This document shows, one piece after another, positions 1 to 7,152 of a stretch of 22,231 nucleotides of DNA. Each line of letters begins with the position of its first letter. Positions within the stretch are counted from its first letter, which is position 1. The notes beneath the pieces were generated by a model that did no database searches, was not told the origin of the DNA, and saw nothing but the letters and a program-made list of their open reading frames with translations. The position numbers and the translations under genes were made by a program. Origin of the DNA: Bacteroidales bacterium (GTDB lineage: Bacteria > Bacteroidota > Bacteroidia > Bacteroidales > UBA932); the NCBI GenBank assembly GCA_004552965.1, contig SFMU01000033.1, forward strand, positions 1 through 22,231, written 5' to 3'.

Positions 1-105
1 CAGTCTGTCTCTAAGAAATTAACGCTCTCGTATAATTTTCTCGGTACTTGCTTGTACTTCCTTCAGTCTTTTCAATGATCTTGTTGTGTGCCTCATTTCC
101 GAAGC
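1..105 (-). other. Candidate rRNA operon leader (gene outside window)
   Basis: This stretch is transcribed leftward from the strong promoter just to its right and holds no convincing ORF on the minus strand. Read on that strand it contains GATCATTGAAAAG (68-80), similar to the boxA-like element I associate with Bacteroidales rRNA leaders, followed by a GTAC...GTAC dyad around the sequence AAGCAA. I infer that a 16S rRNA gene starts just left of the window. No mature rRNA sequence is visible, so a tRNA or another highly expressed gene remains possible. Confidence 0.45.
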
Positions 106-110
106 GGGTG

Positions 111-142
111 CAAAGGTAGGGAGCTTTTTTTTAACTTCCAAA
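111..142 (-). promoter_or_regulatory. Strong Bacteroidota promoter, leftward
   Basis: On the minus strand a -33 TTTG (139-142) and a -7 TACCTTTG (111-118) are separated by exactly 20 bases, a full match to the Bacteroidota consensus. Upstream (143-175) lies a run of A and T tracts resembling an UP element, which overlaps the last codons of the glycosyltransferase gene. The predicted transcription start is near 104-106. The A/T tract and perfect elements suggest very high expression. Confidence 0.75.
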
Positions 143-160
143 CTTTTTCTCGAAAAAATT

Positions 161-1576
161 TCAAAAATTTTTATTGAAACGTATTCGTGCCTGCAATTCC
201 CATGTCCTTATCCTGTCCTTGTAGGTATTGTTGGCATTTACCTTGTCGATCTCAAGGGAAGCATCCGAATTTCCATCCCACCGCCTGCAGTCATAGACAA
301 CGTCATAGATGCGTCCGATGCGGTACTCCCGGCATATTCTCAGACCCACAGCATAATCCTCGCCGTATTTGGTAGTCGGGAAATTGATTTTCCTGAGCAG
401 CGGCACGTAGAAACCCCTCGGAGCTCCGAGACCATTTATGCGCAGCGCATTGTTCCGCCCGTTCTCCTCGGTCCATTCCCGATGGTCGATGATGCCCGGA
501 GGAAGGGTCTGCATGTCGAAGTCGGTCATCCGGTAGGTCCCGACGACCATCGCGCACTTCTGCTCACGGAAGACCTCCACAAAGCGCCGGACGGTGGTCT
601 CGTCGTGATAGACGTCGTCCGAATCCAGCTGTATTGCATAACGGCCGCATGCCGGATGATGCAGAGCCGCATTCCAGTTGCCGCCGATGGCGTGGTAAGT
701 CTTGTCCTGAGGGATGTAGACCAGCCGGGAATCATCCAGGAAACTCTTGATCACATCGACCGTGCCGTCGGTTGAATTGTCATCCACGACAATCACATTG
801 TACTTGAAGTCAGTCTTCTGCGAGAGGGCGGACCTGATGGCGTCGCCTATGGTCCGGACGCGGTTCTTGCAAGGGATGACCACCGAAGCCTCATACTCAA
901 AGGATTCCTCCGAGAGTTCAACCTCCTTGAAAACAGGCGGCAGGTAAGCTCCTATCGCCTTCAGATGACTTGTGCAGGCTTTTTCCATCTCAATCTGCAC
1001 CTCTCTGTTCTTCGGGTCCACATAGTCGAACATCTTTTCCCCCGATTTGCGGAAGTCCGTTTCGATGTCATAGTACAGGAACTCGTTGATGTGCACCAGA
1101 CTTCCGAGGCGGGAAACCCTCAGACGAAGGTCGTAAAGCCCCGCGTGGGAATATTCGCAATCCATCCCCGCGACAGCTTCCCTGAGGACATCGGTGCGGA
1201 AGATGAGGACGGAGCCGAAGTCGAAATCATCCCGCAATGCACCCATCTGGCAGTCGATGACTGGCGCGGGAGTGCAGACGCCGCCAACATCCTTGAAGTG
1301 GTCCGAATATACCATTGCGGCGCCCGTGTCCTCTGCCACGGCCAGGAAGCGCTCGAGGGCGAAATTGACGAAAGAAAGCCCCGTCGTCTTGATGAACAGC
1401 AATGAATATGTCGAGTCGGCTTCAGCTGCGATCTGTCGCAATGCCACTGTAGACTTGAAAGATGCCGCGGGGATCCTGGAGATGCGGGCGACCTCGGGCT
1501 GGGCAGAGAGGCATTCCTCCACCGGACGAGCCTGTTCCTCGCAGACGAATGGTATGAAACAATCTATTCTTTTCAT
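161..1576 (-). CDS. Two-domain family 2 glycosyltransferase
   Basis: This 471-residue protein probably transfers a sugar from a nucleotide-sugar to a surface glycan; donor and acceptor cannot be read from the sequence. The C-terminal half (about 230-471) is a clear GT2 (GT-A) domain: it opens with SVVIPCKNR, has DDNSTDG at 265-271 and the metal-binding LDSDD at 317-321, and a later GEDYAVGLRI segment typical of the acceptor side. The N-terminal half (about 1-215) looks like a second, degraded GT-A fold: it starts with a FIPFV strand and has YSDHF near residue 90 where the DxD should be, but lacks the DDxSxDG signature. No membrane segment or signal peptide is seen, so it should be cytoplasmic. 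It is transcribed alone, divergently from the tricorn operon, and its 3' end overlaps the upstream part of a strong leftward promoter. The start is the first ATG, after an A-rich stretch. GT2 membership is firm; the precise role is open. Confidence 0.9.
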   Translation of the reverse strand: MKRIDCFIPFVCEEQARPVEECLSAQPEVARISRIPAASFKSTVALRQIAAEADSTYSLLFIKTTGLSFVNFALERFLAVAEDTGAAMVYSDHFKDVGGVCTPAPVIDCQMGALRDDFDFGSVLIFRTDVLREAVAGMDCEYSHAGLYDLRLRVSRLGSLVHINEFLYYDIETDFRKSGEKMFDYVDPKNREVQIEMEKACTSHLKAIGAYLPPVFKEVELSEESFEYEASVVIPCKNRVRTIGDAIRSALSQKTDFKYNVIVVDDNSTDGTVDVIKSFLDDSRLVYIPQDKTYHAIGGNWNAALHHPACGRYAIQLDSDDVYHDETTVRRFVEVFREQKCAMVVGTYRMTDFDMQTLPPGIIDHREWTEENGRNNALRINGLGAPRGFYVPLLRKINFPTTKYGEDYAVGLRICREYRIGRIYDVVYDCRRWDGNSDASLEIDKVNANNTYKDRIRTWELQARIRFNKNF

Positions 1577-1658
1577 TTTTCAGTAATGGATTATTCAATT
1601 AATCAGAAGCAACTGATCATTATGGATTCCTTATTTTTCAAGTTATGATGATGAGCAA

Positions 1659-1666
1659 CAAAAATA
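1659..1666 (-). promoter_or_regulatory. -7 element for the glycosyltransferase
   Basis: TATTTTTG on the minus strand matches TAnnTTTG and sits about 80 bases before the glycosyltransferase start. No TTTG is found at the expected distance upstream, so only half the promoter is supported. Confidence 0.4.
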
Positions 1667-1683
1667 GAAAAAATCGGCCAATA

Positions 1684-1715
1684 TTTGGAGAACACGCCGA
1701 AATGGATTAATTTTA
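1684..1715 (+). promoter_or_regulatory. Promoter of the tricorn-dpm-pyrC operon
   Basis: TTTG at 1684-1687 and TAATTTTA at 1708-1715 are 20 bases apart; the second differs from TAnnTTTG only in its last base. Transcription would start near 1722, giving a leader of roughly 60 bases before the ATG at 1781. It lies directly behind the divergent -7 element of the glycosyltransferase. Confidence 0.55.
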
Positions 1716-1780
1716 ATGATTATAACATAATATATGTATAAAACGGACGGGTCAACAGACATAAAACAACCATAAACATC

Positions 1781-4700
1781 ATGAATCGGATCATCCGCAC
1801 GATAGCGATTGCGGCAGTTTCGGCCGCCACCATTTCAGCCACAGCGCAGGAAACGCCGCGCTGGATCAGGAAAAACGCGATTTCACCCGATGGCACGAAG
1901 GTCGCCTTCTGCTATCAGGGCGACATATTCACTGTCAGTTCCGAAGGAGGCAGGGCCCTGCAGGTCACCTCGAGTCCAGCCTATGATTCGGATCCTTTCT
2001 GGACTCCGGACGGGAAAAGCCTCGTCTTTTCTTCCACCAGGCTGGGATCCAGGGACATATTCATCACTTCAGCAGAGGGAGGAACCCCGAAACGTATCAC
2101 CGACTATCCGGGGAACGAGGTACCGATGGCAGTGCTTGACGGAGGAAAGGTGATTTTCAGCGCTGACATCCAGCAGGACACCGCGTACGCCGGCTTTCCT
2201 GAGAATGCCCAGCTGTGGCAGATCGGAATCGAGGGCGGGCGCCCTTTGCCGGTCACATCGCTTCCGGTTTCAAGCATCAGCATAAACAAGGACGGAGAGG
2301 CCATCTACGAAGACTACAAGGGCTATGAAGATGCCCTGCGCAAGCATCACACGTCATCCGTGACAAGGGACATCTGGCTCTTCAAGCCTTCAGACGCGGC
2401 AAAGGACAGATTCCGCATGGGAGGAGACGACAGTTTCACAAAACTCAGCTCTTTCATCGGGGAGGACCGCAACCCGGTGTTCGCGCCTGACGGAAAGTCA
2501 TTCTATTTCATTTCCGAAAGAAGCGGAACGCTGAATGTCCACAAAGCCTCGACGACTGTTCCCGGAAAAGACATCCAGGTGACTTCGTTCAAGGAGAATC
2601 CGGTCAGGCATCTCTCAGTCTCCGGCAACGGAATCCTCTGCTTCTCGTGGAATGGAGACCTCTACACCATGAAAGAAGGTGCAGAGCCTGTCAGACTTGA
2701 CATCACCCTTGCAAGGGACAACGACGAAAAGGAAGTCGAGTTCCTCAACCTTGCCAACGCCTCATCGATGGCAGTCTCGCCATCGGGCAAGGAGATCGCG
2801 GTCGTCATCAGGGGCGACGTGTTCGTCACCTCCGAGGAATTCAAGACAACAAACAGGATCACCAACACCCCTGAGCAGGAAAGGAACGTCTGTTTCTCCA
2901 AAGACGGGAGGACCCTCTATTATTCGTCTGAGAGAAACGGCCATTGGGGAATATGGGCGTCCACCCTGTCGAACAAGGAGGACAAATGCTTCACCTACGC
3001 AAAGGCTTTCGACGAGAAGCTCGTCACAACTGAAGGAGAGACCTGTTTCCAGCCAATCGTCTCCCCTGACGGGAAATGGATAGCCTTCCTCCGGAACAGG
3101 ACCGAGCTGGTCATCCGCGACCTCAAGGACGGAAAGGAGAAATCCCTTCTGAAGGACGTCAACTATTCCTACTCCGATGGCGACCTGCGGTTCCAGTGGT
3201 CTCCTGACAGCAAGTACCTGCTTACGGACTATATGGGCGAGGGACGATGGAACAACTGCGACATAGCCCTGATCGACATCGAAAGCGGCAAGATCACCGA
3301 CCTGACTCTCAGCGGCTACTCCGACGGAAATTTCAAATGGGCCCTTGATGGCTACGCAATGGTCTGGGAATCGGACAAAAACGGTTACAGAAGCCACGGC
3401 AGCTGGGGCTCGGAAGGAGATGTCTACATCATGTTCTTCGACAGCAGGAAGATGGCGGAGTTCTACCGGAGCAAGGAGGACAACGCGATTGCCAAAATGA
3501 TGGAAGAATCCGGGGACAAGTCTCCGAAACAGGCAGAAAAGGAGGCCAGGAAAGAGCAGAAAGACTCGGTCAGACAGGCAGAAAAGCCTGCGAAGCTGGT
3601 GCTGGACCTCGATGGCCGCGAATACCGGACCAGGAGGCTCACCGGGATTTCCAGCAGACTGGGAGATTTCCATCTGACCAAGGACGGGGAAAAACTCTTC
3701 TACGTCTCCCAGCTCGAGAAGACATCCGACCTCTGCATGCTGGACATCAAGACCGGAGATGTGAAAGTGGTCAAGAAGGGAGTGAGGGGCAGCATCACAC
3801 CTTCGGCAGACGGGAAGAACCTCTACATCCTCTCGGGAGGAAGCATCATGAAGATACCTGCCAGCGGTGGCGGAACTCCGACCCCGATCCTTTTCTCAGG
3901 TGAATATGAGTTCAAGTCCAGCGCAGAACGTTCCTACATCTTCGACCATGTCTGGAAACAGGTGGATGAAAAGTTCTACGACCCCCAGATCCACGGTGTG
4001 GACTGGAAGGGTTTCAAGGACAACTACCGGCAGTTCCTTCCATACATCAAGAACCAGTTCGATTTCCAGGACCTTCTCTCTGAGATGCTCGGCGAACTCA
4101 ACGGTTCGCACACTGGAGCCAGAGCCTATTTCACCCCTTCCGTCAGGATGGGATGGGTAGGAGCCCTGTTCGACCATGAGTACCAGGGGGCCGGTCTGAA
4201 GATTGCCGAAATCTTGCCTGGAGGCCCTCTGGACCTTACCGGAGAGGGTGTCAAGGCAGGTGACGTCATCGTAGCTGTCAACGGCAAGGAAGTCAAGGAA
4301 GGAGAAAGCTGGTTCCCTCTGCTGATGAACACGGTCGGAAAACGGACCTCGCTCCTGATCAGAGGGAATGGCAGGAAAGGAGAAGAGAGGGAAATATTCG
4401 TGAAGCCTGTTTCTTCCGAAAGAAGCCTTATGTACAAACGATGGGTCAAGCGTTGCGAGAGAATCACCGCAGAGGTGTCTGACGGCCGGATAGGCTATAC
4501 CCACGTCCAGGGAATGGACTCTCCTAGTTTCAGGGAAGTATATTCAACCCTTCTGGGCAGATACAGGACAGCGGACGCCGCTGTGGTGGACACCAGGAAC
4601 AACGGCGGAGGATGGCTCCACGACGACCTCGTGACCTTCCTCGGGGGCAAGGAATATATCAGGTTCACCCCAAGGGGACAGTACGTCGGGCTCGAGCCGT

Positions 4701-5029
4701 TCAGCAAATGGACGAAACCATCCTGCGTCCTCGTCTGCGAAAACAACTACTCCGACGCATCCGGCTTCCCATATGCCTACAGGACCCTCGGCCTTGGAAA
4801 ACTTGTCGGAATGCCGGTTCCGGGCACCATGACGGCCGTTTGGTGGGAAACCCAGATAAATGGCATGGTTTTCGGAATCCCTCAGGTCGGATCATGGGCA
4901 GTCAAGGAGGACAGATACCTCGAGAACATGCAGCTTGAGCCGGATGTCAGGGTCGAGAATGACCCGGCTTCCCTGCTGTCGGGCAAGGACAGGCAGCTCG
5001 AAGCGGCTGTCAGACTGTTGATGGAATAA
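1781..5029 (+). CDS. Secreted tricorn-type S41 protease
   Basis: A 1082-residue serine peptidase homologous to archaeal tricorn protease, which trims peptides to short fragments. The N-terminus (about 1-23, ending near ATAQ) is a signal peptide, so the enzyme should act in the periplasm. Residues about 25-340 and 340-700 are two beta-propellers made of TolB/WD-like repeats (recurrent PDGK followed by hydrophobics). A lysine/glutamate-rich linker lies near 580-610. A PDZ domain follows at about 790-875 and the S41 catalytic core at about 895-1082. Catalytic residues can be placed by comparison with tricorn: S776-H777 (GSHTG), nucleophile S991 with D992 (NYSDAS) and E1048 (LENMQLEPD). All are present, so it should be active. 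Length is normal for the family. It is first in an operon with a 27-base gap before the mannose synthase. Its substrate is unknown; bulk periplasmic peptide turnover is the usual guess. Confidence 0.93.
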   Translation: MNRIIRTIAIAAVSAATISATAQETPRWIRKNAISPDGTKVAFCYQGDIFTVSSEGGRALQVTSSPAYDSDPFWTPDGKSLVFSSTRLGSRDIFITSAEGGTPKRITDYPGNEVPMAVLDGGKVIFSADIQQDTAYAGFPENAQLWQIGIEGGRPLPVTSLPVSSISINKDGEAIYEDYKGYEDALRKHHTSSVTRDIWLFKPSDAAKDRFRMGGDDSFTKLSSFIGEDRNPVFAPDGKSFYFISERSGTLNVHKASTTVPGKDIQVTSFKENPVRHLSVSGNGILCFSWNGDLYTMKEGAEPVRLDITLARDNDEKEVEFLNLANASSMAVSPSGKEIAVVIRGDVFVTSEEFKTTNRITNTPEQERNVCFSKDGRTLYYSSERNGHWGIWASTLSNKEDKCFTYAKAFDEKLVTTEGETCFQPIVSPDGKWIAFLRNRTELVIRDLKDGKEKSLLKDVNYSYSDGDLRFQWSPDSKYLLTDYMGEGRWNNCDIALIDIESGKITDLTLSGYSDGNFKWALDGYAMVWESDKNGYRSHGSWGSEGDVYIMFFDSRKMAEFYRSKEDNAIAKMMEESGDKSPKQAEKEARKEQKDSVRQAEKPAKLVLDLDGREYRTRRLTGISSRLGDFHLTKDGEKLFYVSQLEKTSDLCMLDIKTGDVKVVKKGVRGSITPSADGKNLYILSGGSIMKIPASGGGTPTPILFSGEYEFKSSAERSYIFDHVWKQVDEKFYDPQIHGVDWKGFKDNYRQFLPYIKNQFDFQDLLSEMLGELNGSHTGARAYFTPSVRMGWVGALFDHEYQGAGLKIAEILPGGPLDLTGEGVKAGDVIVAVNGKEVKEGESWFPLLMNTVGKRTSLLIRGNGRKGEEREIFVKPVSSERSLMYKRWVKRCERITAEVSDGRIGYTHVQGMDSPSFREVYSTLLGRYRTADAAVVDTRNNGGGWLHDDLVTFLGGKEYIRFTPRGQYVGLEPFSKWTKPSCVLVCENNYSDASGFPYAYRTLGLGKLVGMPVPGTMTAVWWETQINGMVFGIPQVGSWAVKEDRYLENMQLEPDVRVENDPASLLSGKDRQLEAAVRLLME

Positions 5030-5056
5030 TTCGATAACACTATAACCGTAATTGAT

Positions 5057-5779
5057 ATGGACAGAAAAGCGGTCATAATCCCAACCTACAATGAAAAGGA
5101 GAACATCGAGGCTATCGTCCGCAAGGTCTTCTCGCTGGAAGGGTCATTCAATGTTCTTGTGATCGATGATGGATCTCCGGACGGAACAGCAGCCATCGTC
5201 AAGGAACTGCAGGGAGAATTCCCGGACAGGCTGTTCCTGATAGAAAGATCCGGAAAGCTGGGGCTGGGAACTGCCTACCTTACCGGCTTCAGATGGTGTC
5301 TGGAGCAGGGCTATGACTACATCTTCGAGATGGATGCGGACTTTTCGCACAATCCGGAAGACCTGCCGAAACTCTACGGAGCAGCTTCGGAATGCCACGG
5401 CGTGGCCATCGGTTCACGCTACTGCGACGGAATCAGCGTGGTCAACTGGCCACTGGGCAGGATCCTGATGTCCTACTGCGCTTCGATCTACGTCAAGACG
5501 GTCCTGGGCATGAAGATCCACGACTGCACCGCCGGCTTCAAGTGCTACAGCAGAAAGGTCCTGGAGACGATCGACCTTGACGATGTCAGGATGAAGGGCT
5601 ATGGCTTCCAGATCGAGATGAAGTACACTGCCTGGAAACTCGGATTCAATCTCGTGGAGGTTCCTATCATATTCATCAACCGCAGGCTTGGAACTTCCAA
5701 GATGAGCGGCGGGATCTTCGGAGAGGCTTTCTGGGGCGTCATCAAGCTGAGATTCAGGAAATTCAACAAAAGGGGTTAG
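5057..5779 (+). CDS. Polyprenol monophosphomannose synthase
   Basis: A 240-residue GT2 enzyme of the dolichol-phosphate mannose synthase (DPM1) type, expected to move mannose from GDP-mannose to a polyprenyl phosphate, supplying a lipid-linked sugar for extracytoplasmic glycosylation. The family signatures are all present: VIIPTYNEKENI at the N-terminus, DDGSPDGT near residue 35, MDADFSHNP near residue 93, and the TAGFKCYSR and GYGFQIEMKY segments further on. No membrane helices follow the catalytic domain, so it is the short, soluble/peripheral form. It sits 27 bases after the protease and only 3 bases before dihydroorotase, so it is almost certainly co-transcribed with both. From memory, the DPM1-pyrC order is conserved in Bacteroidales. 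The sugar could be another hexose, because DPM1-like proteins differ in donor choice. Confidence 0.92.
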   Translation: MDRKAVIIPTYNEKENIEAIVRKVFSLEGSFNVLVIDDGSPDGTAAIVKELQGEFPDRLFLIERSGKLGLGTAYLTGFRWCLEQGYDYIFEMDADFSHNPEDLPKLYGAASECHGVAIGSRYCDGISVVNWPLGRILMSYCASIYVKTVLGMKIHDCTAGFKCYSRKVLETIDLDDVRMKGYGFQIEMKYTAWKLGFNLVEVPIIFINRRLGTSKMSGGIFGEAFWGVIKLRFRKFNKRG

Positions 5780-5782
5780 AAA

Positions 5783-7138
5783 ATGTCAAGAACGCTCCTC
5801 GTGAATGCCGTCCTTGCCACATCCGCCCGTGAAGGGGCTGGGGCACTGGCAATAGACGGCCAGCGGATTGCGGGCATATGGTTCCGCGAAGAGACCGACA
5901 AGGATGATTCAAAGGCTCTTCAGGCCTTCCCGGATGCCGAAGTGATCGATCTGGGAGGAAAGGTCCTGATGGCTGGAGGGATAGATGCCCATGTGCATTT
6001 CAGAGACCCGGGCCTGACCCACAAGGCGGATATCGCCAGCGAGTCGAGGGCTGCCGTGCTGGGAGGAATAACCTCATTCATCGACATGCCCAACACCATA
6101 CCTCCGACTGTCACGGCGGAAGCGCTCGAGGCCAAGTTGAAAGTCGCCTCTGAATATTCCTGGGCGAATTACGGCTTCAACATAGGCGCTACCAATGCCA
6201 ATGCGGACGAAATCATCGGCTGCCTCGAAACCGATTTCAGGCACAGCATCGGAGGAGTAAAGGTCTTTATGGGATCCTCAACCGGAAACATGCTGGTCGA
6301 CAGGAAGGAAAGTCTGGAGAAACTGTTCTCCATCAGTACGAAGCCTGTGCTGGTTCACAGCGAAGACGAAAGCATCATCAAAGCCAATCTTGCGGCTGCG
6401 AAGGAAAAGTACGGAGAGGAGATTCCGTTTACCGAACATCCTCTGATCAGAAGCCGGAAAGCCTGCATCATGTCCACGATACATGCCCTGGAGATGGCTC
6501 TGGAGCATGGCACCGCCCTGCATCTCCTGCACGTCTCCACCAAGGAGGAGGCAGAAATGGTACGGGCGGCGAAAATCCACAACCCGAGAATCACGGCTGA
6601 GACCTCGGCCAATTACCTGTGGTTCTCCGACGAGGATTATTCCAGGCTCGGAAGCAGATTGAAGTGCAACCCTGCCGTAAAAAGTCCGCAGGACAGGGCT
6701 GCCCTCAGAAAGGCTCTGGAAGATGGAGTCATCGACACCGTCGGCTCCGACCATGCACCTCATCTGCTCAGCGAGAAGGAGAAACCTTATCTTTCCTGCC
6801 CCTCAGGTGTCCCTTCGGTCCAGCAGTCTCTCCCGGTAGCCTTTACAATCGGGATTCCTCTGACCAGAATCGCGGCGGCATATTCGGAAAAAGTTGCGGA
6901 GATCTTCGGAATCGCCGACAGAGGCATCCTGAAGCAGGGCGCCTATGCCGACCTTGTCGTCGTGGATCCGGAAGAAGAATTCACCGTGAAGGAAGTCGCA
7001 AGCAAATGCAGCTGGAGTCCGTACGAGGGAGAGACCCTCAAGGGTGCCGTCAAGATGGTCTGGGTCAATGGCGTTCTGACTGCAAAAGACGGAGCAATCG
7101 TCTCCGACCGCTCCGCCAAAGCATTGTATTTCAAATAG
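5783..7138 (+). CDS. pyrC: Dihydroorotase
   Basis: Catalyses the reversible cyclisation of N-carbamoyl-aspartate to dihydroorotate, the third step of pyrimidine synthesis, in the cytoplasm. The 451-residue length and motif pattern fit the class I amidohydrolase type. Metal and catalytic residues are visible: DAHVHFRDPG at 68-77 (H70, H72 and substrate-binding R74), the carboxylated lysine K160 in GGVKVF, metal histidines H192 (VHSEDE) and H250 (LLHVST), and the catalytic aspartate D323 in GSDHAPH. The ATG is 3 bases after the stop of the mannose synthase, indicating translational coupling. The gene ends 14 bases from the stop of the convergent GH106 gene, with no obvious terminator between. 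The intact active site argues against a non-catalytic pyrC-like paralogue. Some databases name this longer form allantoinase/dihydroorotase; the RDPG motif and the neighbour favour dihydroorotase. Confidence 0.94.
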   Translation: MSRTLLVNAVLATSAREGAGALAIDGQRIAGIWFREETDKDDSKALQAFPDAEVIDLGGKVLMAGGIDAHVHFRDPGLTHKADIASESRAAVLGGITSFIDMPNTIPPTVTAEALEAKLKVASEYSWANYGFNIGATNANADEIIGCLETDFRHSIGGVKVFMGSSTGNMLVDRKESLEKLFSISTKPVLVHSEDESIIKANLAAAKEKYGEEIPFTEHPLIRSRKACIMSTIHALEMALEHGTALHLLHVSTKEEAEMVRAAKIHNPRITAETSANYLWFSDEDYSRLGSRLKCNPAVKSPQDRAALRKALEDGVIDTVGSDHAPHLLSEKEKPYLSCPSGVPSVQQSLPVAFTIGIPLTRIAAAYSEKVAEIFGIADRGILKQGAYADLVVVDPEEEFTVKEVASKCSWSPYEGETLKGAVKMVWVNGVLTAKDGAIVSDRSAKALYFK

Positions 7139-7152
7139 CAGCAGACAAAGAA

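Noticed and set aside
965..1405. Long plus-strand frame (146 codons) inside the glycosyltransferase
   Set aside because: It lies entirely opposite a clear GT2 gene, has no recognisable domain and shows composition expected of a shadow frame.
2762..3673. Minus-strand frame of 303 codons opposite the tricorn protease
   Set aside because: The sense strand encodes continuous propeller repeats; the antisense product has no motif or start signal.
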